NCBI RefSeq assembly: GCF_010120595.1
Contig: NZ_CP038020.1
Coordinates: 868,001-932,000, forward strand
Direction of reading: 5' to 3'
Length of the DNA stretch: 64,000 nucleotides
Source: Streptococcus thermophilus
GTDB taxonomy: Bacteria; Bacillota; Bacilli; Lactobacillales; Streptococcaceae
Shown here: piece after piece, positions 1 to 9,700 of the stretch
Layout of the letters: each line of letters begins with the position of its first letter
Numbering within the stretch: position 1 is the stretch's first letter
Position numbers and translations under genes: made by a program
Notes under the pieces: generated by a model
Told to the model about the DNA's origin: nothing
Database searches by the model: none
The model's input: only the letters and a program-made list of their open reading frames with translations

Positions 1-40
1 ACAAATGCTTCCAAGTAAATAACCGAAAAGGAGAGAAAGA

Positions 41-304
41 ATGGTTAAAAAATCACAAAGCCAAGGGCTGAAAGCAAAAACAGAAAAATTGGAAAAAGAG
101 CTTGATAAAGTACAATCTCAAAAAGCTCAATTGGTCACCAAGGAAAAAGAGCTGACTAAGCAACTGAAAGCCACCAAAGCTGAGTATATTGTCGCTTTGA
201 TGAGTGAATCAGGTAAATCTATTGAGGAGCTGGAACGCTTCGCAAAGGATAAGGCTGAAGATGCTACTGAGAATGGCGGTGACGGTCATGTTCCGAATTA
301 CTAA
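41..304 (+). CDS. Small coiled-coil protein of the conjugation operon
   Basis: This 87-residue protein is not one I recognise by family. Residues 10-55 are rich in Lys, Glu and Gln with heptad-like spacing and are probably a coiled coil; the C-terminal half is acidic. It has no signal peptide or membrane segment, so it is probably cytoplasmic. A strong Shine-Dalgarno (AGGAGAG) lies 8 bases before the ATG. Its last 17 bases overlap the start chosen for the TcpC-like gene, which suggests translational coupling in one operon. A structural or regulatory role in conjugation is inferred only from position. Confidence 0.65.
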   Translation: MVKKSQSQGLKAKTEKLEKELDKVQSQKAQLVTKEKELTKQLKATKAEYIVALMSESGKSIEELERFAKDKAEDATENGGDGHVPNY

Positions 305-1238
305 TCTTCAAACCCGTCAACAAGAAACTTGTCCTAACCGAGATGAACTGTTATCAATTATCAACGAAAAATCCGTTTGGGCTGAAGATAGGCATGAGTC
401 TTTCACTCTTCAGCTTGAACAAGTTGCTGAAGATGGCTCACTCTTGGACAATATGACTCTTACCCTTCCCCTTCAGGAGATTGTAGAAGAAGCCCTTTCC
501 AACTTCGGATTGAAGCGTGAGAAAAAAGGCTTCTCCTTGCTTCAGCGTAAGCCACAGGCGAGCGTTTCCGCAGAAGAGGTCACACAAAAAACTGAAGATG
601 AGCTTGTAGAGCCAATCTCAGCACCTCAGATTGAGAAGGAAGAAGCACCTGCTCCTAAAAAAGACCTGGTTAAGCCCACTGAAAAACCTAAAAAAGAAAA
701 GAAGGCTCAAAAGGTTTCAAAACCAAAACAAGCAGTTGCACCAAAAGAACCAAAAACTCAAAAAGCTCCAGGAGGAAATATCCTCACAAGTGGGCTGATT
801 TGGAAGGTGCTATCTCTGGGAGCTTTGGGAATGTCGGTCTTTGCTTTTAGCCTGGTACAGTCCCAAAATCAAAAACTTCAAAGCCTTGAAAATCGTTTGT
901 CGATTGAAGCTGACCAGGGAAAAGTTGAAGTGGTCGGCAGGTTCTTCATTGCCAACTATTACTCAGGAAACTCAGACAATCTGTCAGACTTTTTGAGTAA
1001 GGACTTGAAGGCTGAAGGTGTAGAAGCTAAAAAAGCGACTCAGGTTCAATCATCCATCTATGAAACGGTGTCATCATCAAAAGATACTATCAAAGTAACT
1101 TTTGTCGTGACAACCAAGGGAGATGATGACAGCAACATTAAGACCGTTCGTCTTACGCTTCCCTTCAAGGAAGATAAAAAATCCAAGTATGGCTATGTCC
1201 TGGTTGGTCAGCCAAAATTTTCAAGTTTTGCTGAATAA
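288..1238 (+). CDS. TcpC/VirB8-like conjugal transfer protein
   Basis: The protein has a soluble N-terminal domain, a Lys/Pro/Glu-rich linker (about residues 110-165), one membrane segment (about residues 170-190) and an extracytoplasmic C-terminal domain that resembles the NTF2-like fold of TcpC/VirB8 proteins. TcpC-type proteins are bitopic parts of the Gram-positive mating channel. The reading frame is open from 204, but ATG 288 is preferred: it follows a GGCGGTGA element and gives a short overlap with the upstream gene. ATG 261 and 273 are alternatives. About 316 residues. The family call rests on architecture rather than on diagnostic residues. Confidence 0.6.
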   Translation: MFRITNLQTRQQETCPNRDELLSIINEKSVWAEDRHESFTLQLEQVAEDGSLLDNMTLTLPLQEIVEEALSNFGLKREKKGFSLLQRKPQASVSAEEVTQKTEDELVEPISAPQIEKEEAPAPKKDLVKPTEKPKKEKKAQKVSKPKQAVAPKEPKTQKAPGGNILTSGLIWKVLSLGALGMSVFAFSLVQSQNQKLQSLENRLSIEADQGKVEVVGRFFIANYYSGNSDNLSDFLSKDLKAEGVEAKKATQVQSSIYETVSSSKDTIKVTFVVTTKGDDDSNIKTVRLTLPFKEDKKSKYGYVLVGQPKFSSFAE

Positions 1239-1299
1239 ACATAGTGATTTAAACAGCTATAAATATCATTATAAATATAAACATAATTATAAATAGGAG
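1237..1299. repeat. Array A: degenerate 12-bp AT-rich repeats before the surface-protein gene
   Basis: The intergenic stretch contains ATAGTGAT (1241-1248), the reverse complement of the core repeat found at the parAB/fic locus, and TATCATTATAAA (1264-1275), which matches the core directly. Units in between fit a 12-bp period only loosely. The array ends just before the Shine-Dalgarno (AGGAG) of the LPXTG protein gene. It is weaker than the arrays at 14.1-16.5 kb, so membership of the same regulon is tentative. Confidence 0.45.
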
Positions 1300-1306
1300 T
1301 ATCAAC

Positions 1307-2200
1307 ATGAAAAAATGGACAAAACTTATCACTTTATCATCAGTAGCGGTGCTTGCTTCAGCCAGCCCTTTAACGGCATTTGCAGATGAAAACGCCCCTG
1401 TAACGTCTGATGTGCCTGCGGTTGTGACCACGCCTGAAGTGCCAACGGATACCTCTTCAGCGCCTTCAGATGATACCGTTGTTCCAACTGTTCCTGAAAC
1501 CCCAACTGAAGCACCAAGCACACCTGAAGATAATACTGTTGTTCCTACTGACCCTAACGTGACTGTTCCATCTACAAGTGAGCCTGCGGAAACAACCCCT
1601 TCAACTGAAGTCACACCGCCATCAACTGAAGAGACCTCTCTTCCTTCGACTGAAGACAATTCAGCCAGTGAGCCATCTTCAACTGAAGCACCAGACCAGG
1701 ATGCTGACACGACAACTGAACCAAAAACAAGTGAGCCTGCGGAAAACACCGTGACCGTTCCAACAATTGACGGTGGGTCAACGACTCTGACTCCTGATGT
1801 CACTGTTCCAACTAACAATCCTAATATTTCAGCTCAAACAGCAGTAGATGCAGGAGCTAGTCAAGTTGGTACAACTTCAACTGTCACAGGTCAAGTGGTC
1901 TCAAATGTAGCCCCATCAGCACCCGTTTATACAAACACAGGCTATCAGATTGTGGCAACACAAGATAGTCAAGTGATTGTTGCTTATTCAGATGGTTCAA
2001 CAAGCACCCTTGCCCCTGAAGCAGTGGGAGGGACAGTTAATGCTGATAAGACCATCAGCATCACAGACCAATCAGGTGAAATGAAGACCTTGCCACACAC
2101 GGGCGAGAAAGAAGAAGCGTTGATGACTCTTGCAGGGACAAGTATTCTTGCAGGACTGATGGCGTATTTCTTCAAGAAAAGAACACTTAAAAGCAACTAA
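1307..2200 (+). CDS. LPXTG-anchored Pro/Thr-rich surface protein of the conjugative element
   Basis: A 297-residue wall-anchored protein. Residues 1-26 are a Sec signal peptide ending in AFA before DEN. Residues 30-180 are a low-complexity stalk rich in Thr, Pro, Ser and Glu, with repeated PSTE-like words. A short globular region follows, then the sorting signal LPHTG near residue 265, a hydrophobic stretch and a Lys/Arg tail, as expected for sortase A. ATG 1307 follows AGGAG. It lies inside the transfer operon but is bracketed by 12-bp repeats upstream and a terminator downstream, suggesting separate control. Surface proteins of conjugative elements often promote mating-pair contact; that role is inferred here. 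Confidence 0.8.
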   Translation: MKKWTKLITLSSVAVLASASPLTAFADENAPVTSDVPAVVTTPEVPTDTSSAPSDDTVVPTVPETPTEAPSTPEDNTVVPTDPNVTVPSTSEPAETTPSTEVTPPSTEETSLPSTEDNSASEPSSTEAPDQDADTTTEPKTSEPAENTVTVPTIDGGSTTLTPDVTVPTNNPNISAQTAVDAGASQVGTTSTVTGQVVSNVAPSAPVYTNTGYQIVATQDSQVIVAYSDGSTSTLAPEAVGGTVNADKTISITDQSGEMKTLPHTGEKEEALMTLAGTSILAGLMAYFFKKRTLKSN

Positions 2201-2208
2201 GATATGAC

Positions 2209-2245
2209 AGCGGTAGGTCAAAATACTCACCGCTTTTCTTTTTAT
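2209..2245 (+). terminator. Terminator after the LPXTG gene
   Basis: AGCGGT (2209-2214) pairs with ACCGCT (2229-2234) and is followed by a T-rich run. The hairpin lies between the surface-protein gene and the PcfB-like gene and may only partly stop transcription into the coupling-protein genes. Confidence 0.6.
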
Positions 2246-2260
2246 AAAAAGGAGGTAAAA

Positions 2261-2800
2261 ATGGACCAAGAACGAGTTGGAATGAAGGTCGGTGAGGTTT
2301 ACAAACTCACAGGAGAATTGATGCTGAAGGCTCTCTATTATGCTATGGAAAATGGCTATCAGACAATCAAAAGCCACAGTGAAAACAAGGTTTTCTCAGA
2401 CAAGACTAACTGGAATCAGTTCATGGCAACTAAGGAAACCAAGCATTTTGAAACCTTTATGAATCATGAAGTCAACACAGAACGCCTGGAACAATACCTG
2501 AAAGGTTATGACGTGGGTTTTTCCATCAAGGACAATGGAAATGGGACAAGCACCATTGCTATCGATGCCAAAAATGTGAAGGCGCTTGAAGCAAGTTTCA
2601 AGGGTATCATCAATGATTTAACGAACCCTGACAAGGCTGAGAAGCTATCCTATAACCTGGTTAAAAGTCCTAAAAATATGACCGTGAAGGAAAAGCTCAC
2701 TTATTACAAGAAGCAGGTCAAGGCTGATATTAAAGCTAAAAACCAGGTCAAAGTTCCAACGCCTAAAAAGGCGATTGCTAAAGATGAAAAGGGGTTATAG
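2261..2800 (+). CDS. PcfB-like accessory protein of the coupling ATPase (DUF3801)
   Basis: A soluble, basic protein of 179 residues with no membrane segment. The sequence style (MKVGEVYKLTGELMLKALYYAM near the N-terminus, NPDKAEKLSYNL in the middle, Lys-rich C-terminus) and its position directly before a VirD4 gene match PcfB of the pCF10 family, which binds relaxosome and coupling protein. ATG 2261 is chosen because a near-perfect AAAGGAGG lies just before it; the frame is open further upstream, across the terminator. The stop codon abuts the ATG of the coupling-protein gene, indicating coupled translation and equal dosage. Confidence 0.7.
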   Translation: MDQERVGMKVGEVYKLTGELMLKALYYAMENGYQTIKSHSENKVFSDKTNWNQFMATKETKHFETFMNHEVNTERLEQYLKGYDVGFSIKDNGNGTSTIAIDAKNVKALEASFKGIINDLTNPDKAEKLSYNLVKSPKNMTVKEKLTYYKKQVKADIKAKNQVKVPTPKKAIAKDEKGL

Positions 2801-4642
2801 ATGGTTACTGAACAGAAAAAACGAAACTTCTTTATCTATCTGATTGTCGGGCTGATTCTCTTTTATGTGGTGCATTGGTTGGTTAAACTTTATGACCTAG
2901 CTCCTGCGACTGAAGGAGTCATCTTTTTTGATGAAGCCCGTTTAGACTGGATGAGGGCTAACTGGTCAAGCAAGTCTTTGATTGATTTTTCATTCACTCA
3001 ATCTAGCCTATACGGTGGGGGGATTGCTTTTTTTATCGTCTTGATGTTTTACTTTCGAGTCAACGACAAAGGGCGTTACCGCTACGGAGAGGAACACGGG
3101 TCGGCACGTTACGCAACGAGTAAGGAGATAGCTTCCTTCAGAGATAAAGAACCTGAAAATGATATGATTTTCAGCCAAAATGGACGGATGGGGTTATTTA
3201 ATAAGCGCCTTCCTTTCAACCGTCAACTCAACAAAAATACTTTGACGGTTGGTCCGCCTGGTGATGGTAAAACCTTTACCTTTGTAAAGCCAAACCTGAT
3301 GCAGATGAACAGTTCATTTGTCATCACAGACCCTAAAGGACTTCTTGTCCGAGAAACAGGTAAGATGCTTGAAGCTAACGGCTATAAAATCAAGGTCTTT
3401 GACCTGGTAAACCTGACTAATTCTAATCAGTTTAATGTCTTTCACTATATGCACGATGAATTAGATATTGATAGGGTTGCTTCTGCTATTAAGGAAGGGA
3501 CAAAAGTTTCAGACAACATAGGAGAAGACTTTTGGAACAAGGCTGAAATTCTTTTGATGCGTGCTTTGATAGGCTATCTCTATTTTGATGGTAAAGTTTT
3601 AGGAAAATATGAGCCAAATATCGGTCAGGTTTCAGATTTGCTTCGAAATATCCAACGTGAAGACGAGGATATTCCAAGTCCAGTTGAAAGAATGTTTGAA
3701 GAGTTAGAGGAGGAATTACCAGGTAATTATGCAAACAGACAATGGGAACTATTTATTAAAAATGCTGAAGGAAAGACAGCTAGTTCAGTTAGATTTATCT
3801 CTTCAACAGTTTTTTCATCTTTTGACCATGAAGCAGTAAGGAAACTGACTGCCCGTGACTCAATGGAAATGGAAAAATGGCAGACGGAGAAAACAGCGGT
3901 CTTTATTGCAATCCCTGAAACAGACAAATCTTTCAACTTTATTGCAACTACCATGTTTGCCATGATGTTTAGGCAACTACCAATGACCGCCGATGAAATT
4001 CTTCAGGGGAATCACCCCACTTGTGAACCTGAAGACCTACTCCATATTAGACTTATCTTAGATGAGTTTGCCAACTTTGGACGATTTCCAAATTTTACAG
4101 AAACGCTCTCTTCAGTTCGTTCACGTGAAATTTCTATTGATATTATCATTCAGGCTATCAGCCAACTGAAAACACTTTATAAAGACCAGTGGGAAACTAT
4201 CTTCAATAACTGCGCTACCCTGGTTTACCTGGGAACAAATGACAAGGAAACAATGAATTACTTCTCCATGCGGAGTGGTAAACAGACTATCAATGTCAAG
4301 AATCAGTCCCAAACCAGGGGGGCGCAAGGCTCAAGCAGTCAGTCTATTCAAACCATCCAACGTGACCTCTTGACACCTGATGAGGTTGCCCGTATAGGAG
4401 TTGATGAAGCACTTATCTTCATCTCAAAACAAAATGTCTTCAGGGATAAGAAGACCAACGTTCTTCAGCATCCACGGGCAAAAGAACTGGCAAATAGCCC
4501 AAGTGATGGTAATTGGTATCGTTACATTCGCACCATGTCAGATATGGATGATTGGGATGCTAACGTGAACCATGATAGGGTGATTAACACCACAGAAAAA
4601 CAAGTCTTAGAAGCTGACTTGCCTTTTAGTCTAGCTTCTTAA
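2801..4642 (+). CDS. VirD4/PcfC-type coupling ATPase (T4CP)
   Basis: A 613-residue type IV coupling protein that brings the relaxosome to the mating channel and powers DNA export. Two N-terminal membrane segments (about residues 10-28 and 68-88) are followed by a cytoplasmic ATPase domain with Walker A GPPGDGKT (residues 151-158) and a Walker B-type ILDEFANFG with D421-E422. Length and motif order are typical of the VirD4/TraG family (PcfC, LtrD types). It follows the PcfB-like gene with no gap, and a hairpin terminator follows it. Confidence 0.93.
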   Translation: MVTEQKKRNFFIYLIVGLILFYVVHWLVKLYDLAPATEGVIFFDEARLDWMRANWSSKSLIDFSFTQSSLYGGGIAFFIVLMFYFRVNDKGRYRYGEEHGSARYATSKEIASFRDKEPENDMIFSQNGRMGLFNKRLPFNRQLNKNTLTVGPPGDGKTFTFVKPNLMQMNSSFVITDPKGLLVRETGKMLEANGYKIKVFDLVNLTNSNQFNVFHYMHDELDIDRVASAIKEGTKVSDNIGEDFWNKAEILLMRALIGYLYFDGKVLGKYEPNIGQVSDLLRNIQREDEDIPSPVERMFEELEEELPGNYANRQWELFIKNAEGKTASSVRFISSTVFSSFDHEAVRKLTARDSMEMEKWQTEKTAVFIAIPETDKSFNFIATTMFAMMFRQLPMTADEILQGNHPTCEPEDLLHIRLILDEFANFGRFPNFTETLSSVRSREISIDIIIQAISQLKTLYKDQWETIFNNCATLVYLGTNDKETMNYFSMRSGKQTINVKNQSQTRGAQGSSSQSIQTIQRDLLTPDEVARIGVDEALIFISKQNVFRDKKTNVLQHPRAKELANSPSDGNWYRYIRTMSDMDDWDANVNHDRVINTTEKQVLEADLPFSLAS

Positions 4643-4651
4643 GCAAATGAG

Positions 4652-4690
4652 AAAACCTGTTAGGAAAACCTAGCAGGTTTTGTTATTTTT
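4652..4690 (+). terminator. Hairpin after the coupling-protein gene
   Basis: AAAACCTGTTAGG (4652-4664), an AAAA loop and CCTAGCAGGTTTT (4669-4681) form a 13-bp stem with one mismatch, followed by a T-rich run. It probably reduces read-through into the next gene, whose Shine-Dalgarno (GGAGG) follows directly. Confidence 0.7.
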
Positions 4691-4702
4691 GGAGGAAATA
4701 CA

Positions 4703-5038
4703 ATGACAAGACAAGAAACAAGAGGAATAGGATACTTTGAAACCCTCTTTTCAGCCGTTGAAATGGAGACTATGGCTGAAGCACTCAAACAATTTGCCCT
4801 GGGACATCAGGTAACTGAAAAAAGTAATGAGGGCGAGGTTTTAAATGGCTTTATCAGTACGCTGATAAAGACTTTAGAGCTTGAAGAATTTCAGGCAGTT
4901 GCTTCGCAACTCTTCAGCTACCCTAGACACTATGAAGGAAGCCTGGAGGTAGAATCGGTTGGGGCTTCAAAAGAAGACCTGAGTTATCTGAAGGACAACA
5001 TAGACAGACTTCTTCAGGAGGAAATAGAGGTGATGTGA
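4703..5038 (+). CDS. Hypothetical acidic protein upstream of topoisomerase
   Basis: An acidic, apparently all-alpha protein of 111 residues that I cannot assign to a family. There is no signal peptide, membrane segment, Cys motif or nucleotide-binding motif. It has a strong GGAGG Shine-Dalgarno. The stop codon is one base from the ATG of the topoisomerase gene, so the two are translated together; a role beside the topoisomerase in transfer-DNA processing is possible but unproven. Confidence 0.6.
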   Translation: MTRQETRGIGYFETLFSAVEMETMAEALKQFALGHQVTEKSNEGEVLNGFISTLIKTLELEEFQAVASQLFSYPRHYEGSLEVESVGASKEDLSYLKDNIDRLLQEEIEVM

Positions 5039-5039
5039 A

Positions 5040-6767
5040 ATGAAATACCTGGTACTGGCTGAAAAGCCTGACCAAGCCAAGAAATATGCTCATGCCCTGG
5101 GACAAGCTAAGAATGAAAAAGGGGCTTGGAAAGTCACAACAAACTTGATAGACGGTCAAGTGACGGTGGTTTCAGCCGTTGGTCACTTGGTCGAGATAAA
5201 GAATCCTTATCAGAACTACGAAAATTGGGACTTGGCAAACTTGCCCGCTTTTCCTGAGACCTTCGAGTATGAGGTTAAGGCGGATAAGAAAAAGCAATTT
5301 AACCTGATAAAACGTGAGGTCAATCAAGCAGATTGCATCATCATAGGGACAGATGCAGACCGTGAGGGTGAGTCTATCGCTTATTTGATTTTGAGTCTGA
5401 TTCCAAATGCTCTGAAGAAGGTCAAATATAGGTTATGGGTCAACTCTCTGACGGATTCAGGAATTGTCAAAGCCTTCAAAAGCCTGAGACCTGCTGAAGA
5501 AACCCGACAATATGCTGAAGAAGCTGAAGCACGTGCCAAATCAGATTGGTTGGTTGGCTTTAATTTTAGCCCTTGGACATCATTGAAGCTCCAGGAGTTA
5601 GGTTATTTAGGGGAGAAGGAGAAGAAGTTTTCAGTTGGTCGAGTACAGACACCGATTGTTTCTCTAATCGTTGAAAATGACCTGGCTATTGATTCTTTTG
5701 AGCCTAAACCGTTTTGGAAGGTAGAACTGATTGATGATATAGGGACAATCTTCAAAAACAACACCAAATTTGAGACCCTAGAGAGCGCACAGGAGGCTCT
5801 AAAGGTTCTTGGGGGATATTCGGTCGTTCAATCTATTCAAAGCGAAAATAAGGCGGTTTCTGCGCCAAATTTATACCATTTGACAAGTCTTCAATCAGAA
5901 ATGAGTAAGAAATATCACTTTGATTCAGCTTATACCCTTGAAATAGCTCAAAAGCTCTATCAAAAAGGGGTTACGTCTTATCCACGTACTGACCACAAAT
6001 TGATTACCCCTAATGAATTTGAATACCTGGTTAAACACCTTGACGATTATAAAGCTATCCTGGGTATTGAAGCTGATTTACCTAACGTTAAGCCACGGAA
6101 GAAGTATGTGCAAGATAAACAGATGGAACACTATGCCATCATCCCAACGGAAAACATGTCAGACGTGAGTTCACTTGAAGGAGATGAAAAAATCATCTAT
6201 ACGGAAATCCTCAAGAGAACGCTCTTGATGTTTGCTTCTGATTACCGTTACCAAGCAACACAAGTGACACTTGATAACAATGGGAATACCTTCAGCGCTA
6301 AAGGAAATGTGATGACTAATGAGGGGTGGACAGAACTAGCTGAAAAGGAAAATAAGGATTCCGTCTTACCTATCTACCAGGAGGGGGCTAGAATAGCCAC
6401 TGAAGCCCAAATTAAGGAAGATAAGACAAAACCACCTGCAAGGCTAACAGAAAGCAGTCTGCTTGATGACGTGCTTCCTAAGTACAATTTAGGAACACCT
6501 GCAACACGAGCAGGCATCATTAAGACCATTATTGACCGTGACTATATCACACGTGACAAGAAGACAGGTCAACTTTTCCCAACAGATAGGGGGAAAATGC
6601 TTGTCCTTTTCCTTGATAATCTTGAAGTGATGTACACCAATCCTGAAACAACTGGAAAGTGGGAAACAGCCCTTCAGTTAGTTGGTCAAGGTCAAAAGTC
6701 TAAAGATTGGTTTATCGAGCAAACCAAAAAAGCCATAAGAGCACAATTAGAGAAAGGAGCAGGATAG
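5040..6767 (+). CDS. topB: Type IA DNA topoisomerase (TopB-like) of the element
   Basis: A 575-residue type IA topoisomerase. The Toprim domain is at the N-terminus with the metal-binding motif TDADREGE (residues 104-111: D105, D107, E109). The catalytic tyrosine is Y314 in SYPRTD, and the C-terminal half has the usual PPARLTESSL and GTPATRA motifs. It lacks zinc-finger tails and is shorter than E. coli Topo III (653 residues), as is usual for plasmid-borne forms. It probably relaxes or decatenates transfer intermediates. The stop codon is followed immediately by the ATG of the LtrC-like gene. Confidence 0.93.
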   Translation: MKYLVLAEKPDQAKKYAHALGQAKNEKGAWKVTTNLIDGQVTVVSAVGHLVEIKNPYQNYENWDLANLPAFPETFEYEVKADKKKQFNLIKREVNQADCIIIGTDADREGESIAYLILSLIPNALKKVKYRLWVNSLTDSGIVKAFKSLRPAEETRQYAEEAEARAKSDWLVGFNFSPWTSLKLQELGYLGEKEKKFSVGRVQTPIVSLIVENDLAIDSFEPKPFWKVELIDDIGTIFKNNTKFETLESAQEALKVLGGYSVVQSIQSENKAVSAPNLYHLTSLQSEMSKKYHFDSAYTLEIAQKLYQKGVTSYPRTDHKLITPNEFEYLVKHLDDYKAILGIEADLPNVKPRKKYVQDKQMEHYAIIPTENMSDVSSLEGDEKIIYTEILKRTLLMFASDYRYQATQVTLDNNGNTFSAKGNVMTNEGWTELAEKENKDSVLPIYQEGARIATEAQIKEDKTKPPARLTESSLLDDVLPKYNLGTPATRAGIIKTIIDRDYITRDKKTGQLFPTDRGKMLVLFLDNLEVMYTNPETTGKWETALQLVGQGQKSKDWFIEQTKKAIRAQLEKGAG

Positions 6768-9700
6768 ATGGCAAGTATCGAAGAACTGAAGCAGTTATCC
6801 ATTTTAGAGGTAGCTGAGAGCCTAGGAATGCAACTACACAGAACAGGAAGCCATACTTACGCCTGGCAAGAGCATGATTCCTTTGCCATCAATACCAGGG
6901 ATAACTATTTCAATTGGTTTGCCCGTTCTACTGGTGGTGATGTGATAAAAATGGTCCAGGTTGTCCAAGAGGAAACGTCAGGACAAGCCGTTTCTTTTAA
7001 GCAAGCAAAGCATTTCTTGGAAGATGGGAGCTTTGATGCAGTGGATGTGACTGCAATCCCTGAAAAAGAACCCTTTCATTATTATCTTGAACCCTATGAA
7101 ACAGAGTTTAAAGAGGGGAGAGAATACCTGAAGGATGTCAGGGGCTTGTCTGATGAGACGATCGATTTTTTCGCAGAAAAAGGCGTCTTATCACAAGCCA
7201 CTAAAAAGACGGGTGACTACTTTGAACCTGTCCTAGTTTTCAAGAGTCTGGACACTCAAAATGAAATTATAGGGGCTTCTTTGCAAGGGATAAGGGAAAA
7301 CTTAGACTTGTACGAAAGAGGGCGCTTAAAACAAATTATGAGGGCATCAGATGGCTTGACAGGGATGCACGTTGATATTGGGACACCATCTCGTCTAATC
7401 TTTGCAGAAGCCCCAATAGACCTAATGAGTTACTATGAACTCAAAAAGGACACCCTGAAGGATGTCCGATTAGTTGCTATGGATGGCTTAAAAGAATCAA
7501 CTGTGAGTCGTCACGTGGCGGAACTCTTATCTGAAGTTGGTGAACTTAATGGCGAGGTTGACCAGGAGAAAAAATCTTCCTTCCTGGCTGATATGGCTAG
7601 AGTAACCACTTTCTTTGAAGATGGAAAACACCAGGATTTAATTACCCTTGCCGTTGATAATGATGAAGCAGGTCATACCTTTATTGAGCGCCTGACTGCT
7701 AAACAAATTGAAGTCACCCTTGACCTTCCACCAATAGCAGAAGACCAGGACAAAATGGACTGGAATGATTACTTGAAAGAAGTTAAGACACCTTCAGCAG
7801 TTGAGACACAAGAAAAAGCTCCTGACCGAAGTCAAGAGCCATCTAACACTGGGGGCGAATTGTTCAATCGCAATTTCAGTTCTTTAGAAACCGAAGTTTC
7901 AGGGATAGCACTGCAACCCGAAGAGTCAAAGACTCAACCTGATTTTCCTGCCAATGTTCAATTACATTTTAACATTGACAAGTCAGTTAAGTCAAGTTAT
8001 AGGCTACGTGGTGGCTACAAATATCCTGAAGATAAGGACATAAGGACTCTAAACAACTATGCGGATAGTTTGCAACGGTCAGCCCAACAGTATTTAGATA
8101 GTTTTTCCAACCAAAAAATCATTTATGCTTTTAACGAAGATGACCAACTTAACTTTTTAGAGGTCGGCTTTGAAAAGAGACACTGGATGCACCTGACAGG
8201 AATAATGCCAATCTATGATGAACACTTACCTTCAGTTGCTGAGAAATTTATTGATGAAGTGGCTTCAGGTCATCTGTCATTTCAGAATGTGACACTTGGT
8301 CAAGGCTATAACGATAAAATCAAAGTCTTGCCAATGTTACCTGAGCTGTTAGACTCCAAAGCCTTCACCTTTAACGACTTAAGTTCGGTCCAAAAGTTTA
8401 AACGCTTGGAGCTAGAAAAAGGAATTAAACCCGAAAATGAAGACCTCATTTTAGCTCTAAAAATGGATGACAATTCAGCCGTTCCTGCTTCATTGATGAA
8501 GCTAACTCATAAAGCCTATCAGACGATTGAGCCATCTCAAAGAACGGTATTAGGTGTGTTTGCTGAAAAGGATAATCAGATTAAAACACTATCCATCAAT
8601 CATGATTTTATCAAGGATGATGGAAAAGAAATGCTTGAGACTTTGCGAAAAAGTCGAGAGATAGAACCCCTTAAAGATGAACCAAATTTAAAACATGGAG
8701 GATTAACAATGCCAACTAATCAAGACTTAAATTTAAGAAATCGTTTTGACCAAATTCTCAGAGAAGAAGAGGAGAGAAAGAAAGACCAGGCACGAAAAGA
8801 TGAGCGTGAACGTGATTCAGATGGTGATGGGATTTCTGATGAAGTTGAAAAAAATCAAGGCACAAGTCCTTACAATGCTGATACAGATGGGGATGGAAAA
8901 TCCGATAATGAAGAAATTGGTTACGGTTCAAATCCTTTAGATGTTAACCATCCAAACAATCAAAATCAATCCTCTTCAGCTCCAACAAGAAGTGTTGCAG
9001 AATTGATTGAAGCAAAAGATAGCAAGGGTCTTTCTCAGGTTTTAAGAGAAGGAGTCAAAAGTTATTTTGAGTCTGATACCTACAAACAATACTTGACCAC
9101 CATGAGCAAGTTTCACAATTATTCCCCTGGGAATATTCAGTTGATTTACATGCAAAATCCTGAAGCTACACACGTGGCATCTTTTAAAAAATGGAAAGAT
9201 GACTTTGAAAGAAATGTCAATAAGGGTGAAAAAGCCTTACGGATTTTTGCGCCAATTATTCTTAAAAAGAAAGACCCTAAAACGCATGAACCCCTTCTTG
9301 ATGAAAATGGAAATGAACAAACCTACACGTCCTTTAAACTTGTTCCTGTCTTTGATATTTCCCAAACAAACGGAAAAGAATTAGCTAAACCCATCTATGA
9401 ACTCGAAGGTACTTATGAAGATTATGGCAATCTTTATAAGTCAGCTAAAGAGGTTTCGGAAGCTAATGGCGTTCCCCTTTCTTTCAGTGATGATACAGGA
9501 AGGGCAAAAGGGTATTACTCACCAACCAACAATGAAATTGTTATTAAGAAGGGACTATCGGAGCAACATACGCTTAAAACCATTTTCCATGAAATGGCAC
9601 ATTCTGACTTGCACAACATGGAAAAAATTCAAGAAAATCCACTAAAAAGAAGTACCGCAGAATTACAAGCTGAGTCAGTTGCTTTTGTCGTTGCTAGTCA

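Noticed and set aside
1249..1818. 189-residue minus-strand ORF opposite the LPXTG gene
   Set aside because: It is the mirror of a low-complexity Thr/Pro/Ser coding stretch and reads as Val/Ser/Gly repeats; there is no Shine-Dalgarno.
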